NCBI RefSeq assembly: GCF_963677685.1
Contig: NZ_OY782186.1
Span: 1,240,001 to 1,304,000, forward strand
Origin: an uncultured Bacteroides sp.
GTDB taxonomy: Bacteria; Bacteroidota; Bacteroidia; Bacteroidales; Bacteroidaceae
Direction of reading: 5' to 3'
DNA length: 64,000 nt
Part shown: in pieces, positions 1-9,142 of the stretch
How the letters are laid out: every line of letters begins with the position of its first letter
How positions within the stretch are numbered: the first letter of the stretch is position 1
Notes under the pieces: model-generated
Told to the model about the DNA's origin: nothing
The model's input: the letters and a program-made list of their open reading frames with translations, nothing else
Databases searched by the model: none
Translations under genes and position numbers: made by a program

Positions 1-150
1 ATCTCTTCCGGTGCTGCTCTTTTTGCTGCTAAGAAATTGGCTTTACGTCCCGAATTTGAAGACAAGATGATTGTCACTTTATTACCTGATTCTGGTGAAC
101 GCTATTTATCTACTGAATTATTTGCTTTTGATGCTTATCCATTAAATTAA
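1..150 (+). CDS. cysK: Cysteine synthase A, C-terminal end (partial)
   Basis: An open frame enters from the left edge and ends with TAA at 148-150, giving the last 49 residues of a protein. It contains ISSGAA near the edge and [12 protein letters not shown] further on; both are hallmark C-terminal segments of O-acetylserine sulfhydrylase, the PLP enzyme that makes cysteine from O-acetylserine and sulfide in the cytoplasm. The catalytic lysine and substrate loop lie outside the window. The next gene starts 1 bp after this stop, so the two are probably co-transcribed. Closely related beta-family enzymes (for example cystathionine beta-synthase-like proteins) share parts of this end, but the short tail after the RYLST motif fits CysK. 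Confidence 0.88.
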   Translation: MSSGAALFAAKKLALRPEFEDKMIVTLLPDSGERYLSTELFAFDAYPLN

Positions 151-151
151 A

Positions 152-976
152 ATGAAGAAAATTATTTTTTCGTTCTTTACTATTTTTTTCTCTTTGCAGC
201 TTGCTGCACAAACTACTTATGTAGAGTTCTCTGATAAAGCTTTAGATTATGTGAAACAAGATAGCCTAAAGAAGGCTGAAATCTTTTTTCGTAAAGCATT
301 AAAGCTAGAACCTGCCAATCCTCGTAATGCTTTATTGTTTTCAAATTTAGGAACTGTGCAGCAACGTATGCATCGTTATGATGATGCTATCGAATCATAT
401 ACGTACGCTTTGAACATGCTACCTAACGCTGTTTCTATTCTTTCTAACCGGGCGGGAGTCTACTTAGAACAGGGGGAGAATGATAGAGCATATGTGGATT
501 ATTGCCAGATTCTTGATTTAGATAAAAAAAATATAAATGCTCTACTTATGCGAGCTTATATTTATGCTGAGCGCAAAGATTACAAAGCTGCACGTTTGGA
601 TTATAATAAATTGTTGGCGGAAGCTCCGACAAACTATAATGCTCGTTTGGGCTTAGCCACTTTAGAACAAAAGGAGGGAAGATATAAAGAGGCACTTGAG
701 ATCATGGAGAAATTAATTAGCGAAAATCCTAAAGATGCCGTTCTTTATCTTGCTCGTGCCAATGTAGAAAAAGATATAGATCAAATTCGTTTGGCTCTGA
801 TTGATGTTGATGAAGCCATCCGTTTATCACCCTCCTCTAGCAATGCCTATCTGCTAAGAGGAGAGCTTTATCTATCACAGAAAAAGAAATATTTGGCTAA
901 GTTAGATTTTGAGAGAGCCATCTCTTTGGGAGCTTCCCGTTCTGATTTGCATGATCTTTTAAAGAAAAGTAGGTAA
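152..976 (+). CDS. Exported tetratricopeptide-repeat protein
   Basis: The 274-residue product begins with a hydrophobic signal peptide (about residues 1-19, ending LQLAAQ), then consists almost wholly of TPR units of about 34 residues from roughly residue 25 to 265, with typical periodic A/Y/L/P positions (for example KAEIFFRKALKLEP and DAIESYTYALNMLP). TPR arrays bind proteins or peptides; the signal peptide places this one in the periplasm or cell envelope. It starts 1 bp after the cysK stop and ends only 17 bp from the end of convergent recQ, with no obvious terminator between them. No enzymatic domain is visible and the partner is unknown. Confidence 0.85.
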   Translation: MKKIIFSFFTIFFSLQLAAQTTYVEFSDKALDYVKQDSLKKAEIFFRKALKLEPANPRNALLFSNLGTVQQRMHRYDDAIESYTYALNMLPNAVSILSNRAGVYLEQGENDRAYVDYCQILDLDKKNINALLMRAYIYAERKDYKAARLDYNKLLAEAPTNYNARLGLATLEQKEGRYKEALEIMEKLISENPKDAVLYLARANVEKDIDQIRLALIDVDEAIRLSPSSSNAYLLRGELYLSQKKKYLAKLDFERAISLGASRSDLHDLLKKSR

Positions 977-993
977 GGTCTATCTCTTTTGCA

Positions 994-2802
994 TTAACAA
1001 TATTCGTTGATTACTTTGAGGAATGTTTTTCCATATTTTTCTTTTTTATAATCTCCGATTCCACTTATTGCACCAAATTCTAATAGATTTTTTGGCTTTT
1101 CCGTGCTCAAAAGATGGAGTACTTTGTCACTCAGGACAATGTAAGCAGGTATGTTTTGTTCTTCTGCTAGCTTTTTTCGTATAGCTCGTAATGCTTCAAA
1201 TAATTCCTTGTTTTCATTGTTTGGTAAATCAAGAGCTAATTCTCTACCCATTTTCTCTCCTTTCTTTTTCTTCTTTGCCGATACCACTTTTTCTTCACGC
1301 TTGATGACTACCAAATAGGCTTTTTCTTTTCCGAAAAGTATCTTGTTGCCGGCTTCAGTTATTCTTAAATGATTATTTTCATTGTATGCTATTTCAAAAT
1401 AGCCTAATTGAAGCATTTGCAGCAGATAATCATACCAGTCGCGTGAAGGAACATCTCGACCTGCAGCGAAAGTTTTTAGCTGGTTGTACCCTTTTGCTAT
1501 CACGTCAGCATTTGGAGTTCCTCGTAAAATATCGACAAGTAACCTTGTTCCTATATTCTGATTACTTCTAGCAATGGCACTTAGTGCTTTTTGTACAATA
1601 ATTGTTCCGTCAAACTTTTCAGGAGGGTTTTTGCATACATCGCAATTTCCGCAATCTTTTTGTGCCGTTTCCCCGAAATAATTCAATAAAATTCTTCTTC
1701 GGCAAATATCAGCTTCGGAGTATTGCTGCATGCGCTCTAATTTTTCTAAATTGATATTGCGTTGTCCACTTTCATTTGCAAATTTGGTGAGTAATATTAA
1801 ATCACTTATTGAATAAAAAAGAAGAGTATCTCCTGGTAGTCCATCTCTACCTGCTCTGCCTATTTCTTGGTAAAAACTTTCAATGCTTTTAGGCATATTG
1901 TAATGAATTACCCAACGTACGTTTGATTTATCGATCCCCATTCCGAAAGCAATGGTAGCAGATACTACTTGAATTCGGTCATTAATAAAATCATTTTGAG
2001 TCTTGTCTCTTTGCGAAGCTGAGAGTCCGGCATGATATACTCCGCAGGTTATTCCGTTTTTCTGTAGCATTTGGGCCACGCTTTCTGTTTTGTTACGACT
2101 CATGCAGTAGATTATGCCGCTTTGTCCGCTATGCCTGTCGATAAATTCTAAAATAGCTTTGCTCTTTTCTTTCTGTTGATATCCTCTTTTTACCATTAGG
2201 CTAAGGTTAGGGCGGTCAAAGGAAGAAATATAGATCTGCGGATGATTTAATTTTAGTTGCTGAATAATATCCTGACGAGTTATTTTATCGGCTGTTGCAG
2301 TCAATGCTATGATGGGTACTTGGGGAAACTTCTCATGTAAAAGTCCCATTTGCGCATACTCTGGACGGAAGTCATGGCCCCATTGTGAGATACAGTGAGC
2401 TTCATCAATTGCGAAAAAAGAAACTTGAATATCTTGGAGTAGAAAGTCTATCTCAGAGAGAAGTTTTTCGGGTGAAATATAGAGTAGTTTTATTTTGCCT
2501 AAAATACAATTACGTCGTATACTTTCATTGTCATTTTCGTTATTGCTGCTATTTAATGCTGCGGCTTGAATGCCGTTGGCATGTAAAGCTTCAACTTGAT
2601 CCTTCATCAAAGAAATGAGTGGCGATACTACTACGGCTGTTCCTTCATATAGCATTGCTGGTAGCTGATAGCAGATAGATTTACCTCCACCGGTAGGCAT
2701 TAGAACCAAAGAATCTTTCTTGTCCATTAAGCTCTGAATGATCTCTTTTTGTAGCGGACGGAAATCATCATAACCAAAATATGTTTTTAAAGTTTGAATC
2801 AT
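994..2802 (-). CDS. recQ: ATP-dependent DNA helicase RecQ
   Basis: This 602-residue 3'-5' DNA helicase works in recombination and replication-fork repair. Visible in order: helicase core with Walker A (MPTGGGKS, about residue 40), DEAH box (IDEAHCISQWGHDFRP, about 130-145), motif VI (QEIGRAGRDG), the RQC zinc-binding cysteines (CRRR...CGNCDVC, about 365-390), a winged-helix region, and a C-terminal HRDC domain (about 525-602). The length matches bacterial RecQ. The ATG at 2802 is preceded by a -7-like TAACTTTG on the minus strand. It converges on the TPR gene with a 17-bp gap. I see no missing catalytic residue. Confidence 0.97.
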   Translation of the reverse strand: MIQTLKTYFGYDDFRPLQKEIIQSLMDKKDSLVLMPTGGGKSICYQLPAMLYEGTAVVVSPLISLMKDQVEALHANGIQAAALNSSNNENDNESIRRNCILGKIKLLYISPEKLLSEIDFLLQDIQVSFFAIDEAHCISQWGHDFRPEYAQMGLLHEKFPQVPIIALTATADKITRQDIIQQLKLNHPQIYISSFDRPNLSLMVKRGYQQKEKSKAILEFIDRHSGQSGIIYCMSRNKTESVAQMLQKNGITCGVYHAGLSASQRDKTQNDFINDRIQVVSATIAFGMGIDKSNVRWVIHYNMPKSIESFYQEIGRAGRDGLPGDTLLFYSISDLILLTKFANESGQRNINLEKLERMQQYSEADICRRRILLNYFGETAQKDCGNCDVCKNPPEKFDGTIIVQKALSAIARSNQNIGTRLLVDILRGTPNADVIAKGYNQLKTFAAGRDVPSRDWYDYLLQMLQLGYFEIAYNENNHLRITEAGNKILFGKEKAYLVVIKREEKVVSAKKKKKGEKMGRELALDLPNNENKELFEALRAIRKKLAEEQNIPAYIVLSDKVLHLLSTEKPKNLLEFGAISGIGDYKKEKYGKTFLKVINEYC

Positions 2803-2824
2803 AATCTTTTAATTATTACTTCTG

Positions 2825-2832
2825 CAAAGTTA
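2825..2832 (-). promoter_or_regulatory. Bacteroides -7 promoter element for recQ
   Basis: The minus strand reads TAACTTTG, an exact match to TAnnTTTG, about 23 bp upstream of the recQ ATG. No good -33 TTTG was found at the usual distance, so only the -7 element is called. Confidence 0.5.
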
Positions 2833-3084
2833 CATTTATTATGTGAAAAAATAGGAGGCTAATTGAAAATCAATAGGGAATAAAAGATGAAAAAAGAATG
2901 TTTAAAAGGTTAAAGTTTCTTATCTCTATAATGATATTTCAGCTTTTTCAGCTTCTTGACTGTTATTAAAGAAAAAATTTATACTAAAAAGTTGTGTATT
3001 TAAAATTAATGTATGAAATTTGTGACATTAAAAATACATTAATTATTAGTGTATATTTAGAAACAAACCTAACCAGTTAATTCA

Positions 3085-3549
3085 ATGAGTGATTTAGAAA
3101 ACAAAAAACAGGAGGAAACTCCTAAAAAGCGCCCTTACAATTTGAGGGAGAAGAAAGAAAAAAAAGCTGCTTATCGTTCTTTAATTAGACCAGAATTGGC
3201 AGATGAATTGTACGACAAAATATTGAATATTGTTGTGGTACAAAAAAAGTACAAAGATGCTGATTTCTCAGCGAAAGACTTAGCAAAAGAGTTGCAGACT
3301 AATACTCGTTATTTGTCTGCTGTAGTTAATTCTCGTTTTGGAATGAACTACTCTTGTTTGTTGAATGAATACCGCGTTAAAGATGCTATGCATTTATTGA
3401 CGGACAAAAGGTATGCTGACAAAAATGTAGAAGAAATTAGTGCAATGGTTGGTTTTGCTAACCGTCAATCTTTTTATGCTGCTTTTTACAAAAACGTAGG
3501 TGAAACACCTAATGGCTATCGTAAAAAATTTGCAGATAAGAATAGATAA
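3085..3549 (+). CDS. Small AraC-type helix-turn-helix protein
   Basis: The 154-residue protein has a lysine-rich N-terminus (about 1-35) and then an AraC/XylS-type double HTH (about 45-150): DFSAKDLAKEL...TRYLSAVVNSRFG for the first helix-turn-helix and NVEEISAMVGFANRQSFYAAFYKNVGETPNGYRKKF for the second. There is no cupin or sensor domain, so any signal must come by another route. It is flanked by a long AT-rich upstream region (2803-3084) and a strong terminator downstream, so it is probably monocistronic. It should act as a cytoplasmic transcription regulator; target unknown. Confidence 0.85.
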   Translation: MSDLENKKQEETPKKRPYNLREKKEKKAAYRSLIRPELADELYDKILNIVVVQKKYKDADFSAKDLAKELQTNTRYLSAVVNSRFGMNYSCLLNEYRVKDAMHLLTDKRYADKNVEEISAMVGFANRQSFYAAFYKNVGETPNGYRKKFADKNR

Positions 3550-3576
3550 TTGCATCTTTTTTAAACGTCTTAATGA

Positions 3577-3617
3577 AAAGGAATTATCTCAGACAATACT
3601 GAGGTATTTCCTTTTTT
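3577..3617 (+). terminator. Rho-independent terminator
   Basis: A 16-bp stem (AAAGGAATTATCTCAG at 3577-3592 with CTGAGGTATTTCCTTT at 3599-3614, two imperfect pairs) is followed by a T run. It lies 28 bp after the stop of the HTH gene. Confidence 0.85.
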
Positions 3618-3647
3618 CGTGTTTATAAACCTATGCCTGTAAATCTC

Positions 3648-5693
3648 ATGAAAAAGACATTTTTTTTATTAGCTGCCGTCACAATTCTAGCTTCGTGTGG
3701 CGGAGTAAAGAGCTCAACCTCCGAAGCAGATAATATTGATTATACAGTGGAACAATTTGCTGATTTACAGATACTACGTTATCGCGTACCCGGTTTTGAG
3801 GATTTATCATTGAAACAAAAAGAATTGATTTATTATCTTACTCGAGCGGCACTTGAAGGAAGAGATATTCTTTTTGATCAAAACGGAAAATATAATCTTA
3901 CCATTCGTCGTACTCTTGAGGCTATTTATACAAATTACAAAGGCGATAAGAATGACTCGGATTATTTGGATATGGTTATTTATTTAAAAAGAGTTTGGTT
4001 TTCGAATGGTATTCATCATCACTATGGATGTGAAAAATTTGTTCCTAGCTTTAGCTCCGAATTTCTTAGACGTGAGATATTGAATATCGATTCCTCTAAA
4101 CTACCATTACTTCAGGGGCAGACTCCTGTTCAGCTCTGCAATGAAATTTTTCCGGCTATTTTTGATCCTAAGATGATGCCTAAAAGAGTTAATCAAGCAG
4201 ATGGGAAAGATCTTATAGAAACTTCCGCATGCAATTATTATGATGGTGTTTCTCAAAAAGAGGCTGAAGCTTTTTATGCTTCAATGAAAGATGCAAGTGA
4301 TGAGACCCCTGTTTCTTACGGCTTGAATAGTCGCTTGCTAAAGAAAAATGGAGCGTTAGTAGAAAAAGTGTGGAAACTGGATGGACTTTATGGCGAAGCG
4401 ATAAAGAAGATCGTTTATTGGTTGAAAAAAGCTGAAAAGGTTACCGAGAATGCTTCCCAAAAAGCTGTGATTGCTAAATTAATAGAATTCTATAATACGG
4501 GTGATTTAAAGACTTTTGATGATTATTCTATTCTGTGGGTGCAAGATTTAGACTCTCGCATTGATTTTGTAAATGGTTTTACTGAAACATACGGAGATCC
4601 TTTAGGGTTAAAAGCTAGTTGGGAATCTCTAGTGAACTTTAAAGATTTGGAGGCTACACACCGTACGGAACTGATTAGCAGCAATGCTCAATGGTTTGAA
4701 GATCACTCTCCTGTAGATAAACAATATAAGAAGGAGAAAGTTAAAGGTGTTTCGGCTAAAGTTATTACAGCAGCTATATTGGCGGGAGATTTATATCCGG
4801 CAACTGCTATTGGTATCAATTTGCCTAATTCAAATTGGATTCGTAGTCAGTATGGCTCTAAATCGGTTACTCTGAGCAATATAACTGATGCTTATAATAA
4901 AGCAGCCCATGGCAATGGTTTTAATGATGAGTTTGTATACAGTTCTGTAGAAGAAGAGTTCATTGATAAATATGCTGATCTTACAGGTAATTTACACACA
5001 GATTTGCATGAATGCTTGGGACATGGTTCGGGCAAACTACTGCCAGGAGTTGATCCTGATGCTTTAAAGGCTTACGGGGCTACTATTGAAGAAGCTAGAG
5101 CAGATTTATTCGGACTATATTACATTGCTGATCGTAAATTAATAGAATTAGGACTTACTCCTAATGAGGATGCTTATAAAGCGGAGTATTATACTTATCT
5201 TATGAATGGTTTGATGACGCAACTGGTTCGCATAGAACAAGGTAACAGTATAGAAGAATCGCACATGCGTAATCGCCAACTTATTGCTCGTTGGGTCTTT
5301 GAAAAAGGAATGCCTGATAAGGTGGTAGAAATGGTTAAGAAAGATGGAAAAACCTATGTTGTAGTGAACGATTATGCAAAGTTACGTGTTCTTTTCGGAG
5401 AACTATTGAAAGAAATACAGCGCATAAAATCGACTGGTGATTTCAACGCAGCAAGAAATTTAGTCGAGACTTATGCGATAAAGGTTGATCCGGTTCTTCA
5501 TGCAGAAGTTTTAGCACGCTACAAAAAACTAAATCTTGCTCCATATAAAGGGTTTGTGAATCCTCGATATGAAGCTATAACAGATGAAGAAGGGAAGATT
5601 ATCGATGTAAAAGTGTCTTATGATGAGGGTTATGCCGAACAGATGCTACGTTATAGTAAAGTCTATTCGCCATTACCTTCTGTTAATAATTAA
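3648..5693 (+). CDS. dpp3: Dipeptidyl peptidase III (M49), predicted lipoprotein
   Basis: This zinc exopeptidase of family M49 removes dipeptides from the N-terminus of oligopeptides. Starting at the ATG at 3648 gives 681 residues and a clean lipoprotein signal (LASC, lipidated Cys17); an in-frame ATG at 3633 would add five residues before it and is less likely. The zinc site is HECLGH at residues 454-459, followed by EEARAD at 481-486. In M49 the two histidines and the second-motif glutamate bind zinc and the first-motif glutamate is the base; the Cys-containing HECLGH form is known from Bacteroides thetaiotaomicron DPP III. It starts shortly after a terminator and is 6 bp upstream of the next gene, with which it is probably co-transcribed. 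Confidence 0.93.
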   Translation: MKKTFFLLAAVTILASCGGVKSSTSEADNIDYTVEQFADLQILRYRVPGFEDLSLKQKELIYYLTRAALEGRDILFDQNGKYNLTIRRTLEAIYTNYKGDKNDSDYLDMVIYLKRVWFSNGIHHHYGCEKFVPSFSSEFLRREILNIDSSKLPLLQGQTPVQLCNEIFPAIFDPKMMPKRVNQADGKDLIETSACNYYDGVSQKEAEAFYASMKDASDETPVSYGLNSRLLKKNGALVEKVWKLDGLYGEAIKKIVYWLKKAEKVTENASQKAVIAKLIEFYNTGDLKTFDDYSILWVQDLDSRIDFVNGFTETYGDPLGLKASWESLVNFKDLEATHRTELISSNAQWFEDHSPVDKQYKKEKVKGVSAKVITAAILAGDLYPATAIGINLPNSNWIRSQYGSKSVTLSNITDAYNKAAHGNGFNDEFVYSSVEEEFIDKYADLTGNLHTDLHECLGHGSGKLLPGVDPDALKAYGATIEEARADLFGLYYIADRKLIELGLTPNEDAYKAEYYTYLMNGLMTQLVRIEQGNSIEESHMRNRQLIARWVFEKGMPDKVVEMVKKDGKTYVVVNDYAKLRVLFGELLKEIQRIKSTGDFNAARNLVETYAIKVDPVLHAEVLARYKKLNLAPYKGFVNPRYEAITDEEGKIIDVKVSYDEGYAEQMLRYSKVYSPLPSVNN

Positions 5694-5699
5694 TATAAC

Positions 5700-6365
5700 A
5701 TGGAAATAGCAGAACAATTGAAAGATATAAAAACGCAGCTCCGTTTATCTATGAACGGGGTTGTATCTCAAAGTATGCGTCAGAAAGGTTTGACTTATAA
5801 ACTCAATTTTGGTGTGGAATTGCCTCGTATTAAAACCATTGCGTCTAAGTATGAGAAGAATCATCAGTTGGCACAAGCTTTATGGAAAGAGAATATTCGA
5901 GAATGTAAGATAATGGCTGCTATGTTGCAACCTATAGATACTTTCTTTCCTGAAATTGCGGATATATGGGTGGAAGAAATACAGAATACTGAAATAGCCG
6001 AGCTTACTTGTATGAACTTATTTCAATATTTGCCCTATGCTCCAGCTAAGTCTTTCCATTGGATTGCGGATGAACGGGAACATATACAAGTTTGTGGCTT
6101 CTTGACTATTGCTCGTTTACTTTCGAAGAAAGGGGATATGAGCGAACGGGTAGCAGAGGAGTTTCTTGATCAGGCTTTATGTGCCATTTTATCTGGAGAA
6201 CATGCCGTACAGAATGCTGCCGGAGTGGCTTTGCGCAAATATATGGAACATAGTGAAGAGAATGCATTTGCTATTTGTCGCAGGGTTGAACCACACGCTG
6301 ACTCTACGGATGAAAAAGAACAATATCTTTATCATTTAGTTGGAGAGATTGCCGCAGCAATATAA
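5700..6365 (+). CDS. HEAT-like repeat protein, DNA alkylation repair (AlkD-like) type
   Basis: The 221-residue alpha-helical protein follows DPP III by 6 bp. Short helical repeats such as AQALWKENIRECKIMAAML and the aromatic-rich segment around FHWIADEREH recall the HEAT-repeat fold of the DNA alkylation repair family, which flips or excises N3/N7-alkylated bases. The similarity is by pattern only. It is somewhat short for AlkD and I cannot identify the catalytic Asp/Trp set with confidence. The placement behind an envelope peptidase says nothing about function. It could be a degenerate AlkD relative with a structural role. Confidence 0.6.
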   Translation: MEIAEQLKDIKTQLRLSMNGVVSQSMRQKGLTYKLNFGVELPRIKTIASKYEKNHQLAQALWKENIRECKIMAAMLQPIDTFFPEIADIWVEEIQNTEIAELTCMNLFQYLPYAPAKSFHWIADEREHIQVCGFLTIARLLSKKGDMSERVAEEFLDQALCAILSGEHAVQNAAGVALRKYMEHSEENAFAICRRVEPHADSTDEKEQYLYHLVGEIAAAI

Positions 6366-6404
6366 AAAAAGCCTTTTACTTATTTATTTTATATAAAAAA
6401 CGAT

Positions 6405-6412
6405 TAACTTTG
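6405..6412 (+). promoter_or_regulatory. Bacteroides -7 promoter element for the Fur-family gene
   Basis: TAACTTTG matches TAnnTTTG exactly. It lies 28 bp before the ATG at 6440 and overlaps the upstream in-frame TTG at 6410, which argues against TTG as a start. Confidence 0.55.
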
Positions 6413-6439
6413 TTGGCGCTAAAAAAAGCGTGCCTATAT

Positions 6440-6916
6440 ATGGAAATTCAAGATGTGAAGGATACAGTAAGGCAGATATTTACAGAATATCTTAATGCTA
6501 ACGGGCATCGGAAGACCCCCGAACGCTATGCCATACTCGATACTATTTACTCTATAGAAGGGCATTTTGATATAGAATCTCTTTATTCACAGATGATGGA
6601 TCAGGAGAATTTTCGGGTTAGCCGCGCTACACTCTACAATACAATCATTTTACTTATTGATGCACATTTGGTAATCAAGCATCAATTCGGAAATTCTTCT
6701 CAATACGAAAAATCATATAATAGAGATACACACCATCATTTAATCTGCACGCAGTGTGGAAAAGTGACGGAGTTAAAAAGTGATATTTTGCAGGGTGCTA
6801 TAGAAAGTACTAAGTTTAGCAGGTTCCAATTGTCGCACTATTCTTTGTATATCTATGGATTGTGTAGCAAATGTAGCCGAGCGAATAAAAGGAAAAAGAC
6901 AAGTAATAAAAAATAA
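6440..6916 (+). CDS. Fur-family metal-responsive transcription regulator
   Basis: The product has 158 residues from the ATG at 6440; the in-frame TTG at 6410 lies inside the -7 promoter element and is rejected. The N-terminal winged helix (about 10-85, with SRATLYNTIILLIDAHLV as recognition region) is followed by the dimerisation/metal domain with THHHLICTQCGK and a second CSKC pair, the four cysteines of a structural zinc site. This architecture is shared by Fur, PerR and Zur; the sequence does not settle which. The 3' end overlaps an upstream extension of the purA frame, and the purA ATG is 8 bp after this stop, so the two genes are probably co-transcribed. Confidence 0.9.
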   Translation: MEIQDVKDTVRQIFTEYLNANGHRKTPERYAILDTIYSIEGHFDIESLYSQMMDQENFRVSRATLYNTIILLIDAHLVIKHQFGNSSQYEKSYNRDTHHHLICTQCGKVTELKSDILQGAIESTKFSRFQLSHYSLYIYGLCSKCSRANKRKKTSNKK

Positions 6917-6923
6917 AAAGAAA

Positions 6924-8195
6924 ATGAAAGTAGATGTTCTATTAGGTTTGCAATGGGGCGATGAAGGAAAAGGAAAGGTCGTTGATGTGTTAACGCCAAA
7001 ATACGATGTGGTGGCACGCTTTCAAGGAGGCCCAAATGCTGGGCATACCCTTGAGTTTGAAGGACAGAAGTATGTACTTCGTTCTATCCCTTCCGGCATC
7101 TTTCAGGGAGATAAAGTGAATATTATTGGTAATGGAGTTGTCTTAGATCCGGCCTTATTCAAGGCTGAGGCTGAAGCACTCGAAGCATCCGGGCATAACC
7201 TGAAAGAAAGACTTCATATTTCTAAAAAGGCTCATCTTATTTTGCCTACACATCGCATTTTGGATCAGGCTTATGAAGCTGCTAAAGGAGATGCGAAAGT
7301 AGGAACCACAGGCAAAGGTATAGGTCCTACTTATACAGATAAAGTAAGTCGTAATGGAGTACGTGTAGGGGATATACTACATAACTTTGATCAAAAATAC
7401 GCTGAGGCGAAAGCTAAACATGCTCTTGTGTTGAAAAGTTTGGGTTTCGAGTATGATCTTACTGAACTTGAAAAAGCTTGGTTTGAAGGGATTGAATACT
7501 TGAAACAATTTCATTTTGTAGACAGTGAACATGAAATAAATAATTTGCTTAAAGCTGGTAAGAGTGTACTTTGCGAAGGAGCTCAAGGTACGATGTTGGA
7601 TATTGATTTTGGCTCTTATCCGTTTGTTACTTCATCAAATACTGTTTGTGCAGGTGCTTGCACTGGCTTGGGAATTGCTCCAAACAGAATAGGAGAAGTA
7701 TACGGTATCTTTAAAGCTTATTGCACGCGTGTAGGTGCGGGACCTTTCCCTACTGAACTTTTTGATAAGGTAGGAGACCAGCTCTGTACTTTAGGTCATG
7801 AGTTCGGATCTGTAACGGGACGTAAACGTCGTTGTGGCTGGATTGATCTTGTTGCTTTGAAATATTCAATCATGATTAATGGAGTGACTAAATTGATCAT
7901 GATGAAGAGCGATGTCTTGGATATGTTTGACACGATCAAGGCTTGCGTAGCTTATAAGGTTGACGGCGAGGAGATTGATTATTTTCCTTATGACATAAAT
8001 GAAAAGGTAGAACCTGTTTATGTTGAGCTTCCTGGATGGCAGACTGTGATGACAAAAGTGAAAAATGAGGATGAATTCCCTGAAGAATTTAATGCTTATC
8101 TTTCTTTCTTGGAAGAACAACTTGGCGTGGAAATCAAATTTGTTTCCGTAGGACCGGACAGAGAACAGACTATCGAACGTTATACAGAAGAGTAA
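6924..8195 (+). CDS. purA: Adenylosuccinate synthetase
   Basis: This cytoplasmic enzyme makes adenylosuccinate from IMP, aspartate and GTP in AMP synthesis. The 423-residue product begins MKVDVLLGLQWGDEGKGK, the canonical N-terminus with GDEGKGK as the GTP-binding loop; GKGIGPTYTDKVSRNGVR and TGRKRRCGWID are further signatures. A longer open frame exists from 6855, but those 23 codons lie inside the fur-family gene and lack family similarity, so ATG 6924 is chosen. Length is normal. A strong terminator follows. Confidence 0.97.
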   Translation: MKVDVLLGLQWGDEGKGKVVDVLTPKYDVVARFQGGPNAGHTLEFEGQKYVLRSIPSGIFQGDKVNIIGNGVVLDPALFKAEAEALEASGHNLKERLHISKKAHLILPTHRILDQAYEAAKGDAKVGTTGKGIGPTYTDKVSRNGVRVGDILHNFDQKYAEAKAKHALVLKSLGFEYDLTELEKAWFEGIEYLKQFHFVDSEHEINNLLKAGKSVLCEGAQGTMLDIDFGSYPFVTSSNTVCAGACTGLGIAPNRIGEVYGIFKAYCTRVGAGPFPTELFDKVGDQLCTLGHEFGSVTGRKRRCGWIDLVALKYSIMINGVTKLIMMKSDVLDMFDTIKACVAYKVDGEEIDYFPYDINEKVEPVYVELPGWQTVMTKVKNEDEFPEEFNAYLSFLEEQLGVEIKFVSVGPDREQTIERYTEE

Positions 8196-8217
8196 TATAT
8201 AATAATTCTTACTAAAA

Positions 8218-8250
8218 AATAAGAGGCTAATCTAGTCTCTTATTTTTTTT
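8218..8250 (+). terminator. Rho-independent terminator after purA
   Basis: AATAAGAGGCTA at 8218-8229 pairs with TAGTCTCTTATT at 8233-8244 (one G:U pair) and is followed directly by a run of Ts. Confidence 0.85.
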
Positions 8251-8258
8251 GTCTATTT

Positions 8259-8286
8259 TTGGCAAACTATTTGCTCTATAAGTTTG
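8259..8286 (+). promoter_or_regulatory. Bacteroides-type promoter for the zinc peptidase gene
   Basis: TTG at 8259-8261 (within a T run) and TAAGTTTG at 8279-8286 form a -33/-7 pair separated by 17 bp, ending 25 bp before the ATG. Confidence 0.55.
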
Positions 8287-8311
8287 TAGTAATAATTAAA
8301 AGATTAAGAAT

Positions 8312-8998
8312 ATGATGATACCGGGTTCATGGATGTTGTTTATAGGTATTGCTCTAGTTAGCTACCTTGTACAGTGGAACTTGAAAAGCAAGTTTAGAAA
8401 ATACTCTAAGATACGTCTACCTTCGGGAATGACGGGAAGAGATGTGGCTATGAAAATGTTGCAGGACAATGGTATTTACGATGTTCAGGTTACTAGTACT
8501 AATGGCATGCTAACCGATCATTATAATCCTGCCAATAAGACAGTAAATTTGAGTGAAGCCGTTTATTCTGATGACAGTGTTATGGCTGCTGCTGTAGCAG
8601 CTCATGAATGTGGACATGCCGTACAGCATGCTCGTGCTTATGCTCCGCTTACTCTGCGTAGTAAATTGGTACCTGTTGTAACTTTTGCTTCACAATGGGT
8701 TACGTGGCTATTGCTCGGAGGTATCTTGCTTATCAACTCATTCCCCGCTTTGCTTTTGGGAGGAATAATTTTATTTGCTATGACTACACTCTTTAGCTTT
8801 ATTACCCTTCCGGTGGAAATTGACGCAAGTCGTCGCGCATTGGTTTGGTTGAGCAGTGCAGGTATTACTAATTCTTATAATCATGCACAGGCTGAAGATG
8901 CTCTTCGTTCTGCTGCTTATACTTATGTTGTAGCAGCACTTGGATCTCTTGCTACACTGATTTATTACATCATGATATTTATGGGAAGAAGAAACTAA
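8312..8998 (+). CDS. YugP-type membrane zinc metallopeptidase
   Basis: The 228-residue integral membrane protein has an N-terminal hydrophobic segment (about 5-20), two strongly hydrophobic segments (about 125-165) and a C-terminal one (about 205-223). HECGHAVQH at residues 98-106 supplies the HExxH zinc site. This combination is that of the neutral zinc metallopeptidase family typified by Bacillus YugP; substrates are not established. Two adjacent ATGs (8312 and 8315) could both serve. The gene has its own promoter-like sequence and is bracketed by terminators at 8218 and 9031, so it is likely a single-gene unit. Confidence 0.88.
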   Translation: MMIPGSWMLFIGIALVSYLVQWNLKSKFRKYSKIRLPSGMTGRDVAMKMLQDNGIYDVQVTSTNGMLTDHYNPANKTVNLSEAVYSDDSVMAAAVAAHECGHAVQHARAYAPLTLRSKLVPVVTFASQWVTWLLLGGILLINSFPALLLGGIILFAMTTLFSFITLPVEIDASRRALVWLSSAGITNSYNHAQAEDALRSAAYTYVVAALGSLATLIYYIMIFMGRRN

Positions 8999-9030
8999 TA
9001 CGTTACTTCTTTCTTTAAACGTATATAAGT

Positions 9031-9070
9031 AAGACGCGCAAATGGCTTCGGGCTGTTTGCGCGTCTTTTG
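9031..9070 (+). terminator. Rho-independent terminator
   Basis: A perfect 12-bp GC-rich stem (AAGACGCGCAAA at 9031-9042 with TTTGCGCGTCTT at 9056-9067) closes a short loop and ends in Ts. It terminates the zinc peptidase gene. Confidence 0.92.
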
Positions 9071-9109
9071 CTTTGTGTCTTTTTTCTTCTGTTTTTCATG
9101 ATTAATTCC

Positions 9110-9117
9110 TACCTTTG
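9110..9117 (+). promoter_or_regulatory. Bacteroides -7 promoter element for hisS
   Basis: TACCTTTG matches TAnnTTTG and lies 25 bp before the chosen hisS ATG at 9143. It also falls within the longer open frame from 9068, supporting the shorter start. Confidence 0.5.
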
Positions 9118-9142
9118 CGCCTCAATTAAATGTAAAGTTAAT

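Noticed and set aside
6410..6439. Upstream TTG start for the Fur-family gene
   Set aside because: The TTG lies inside a TAnnTTTG -7 element, so transcription would start after it.
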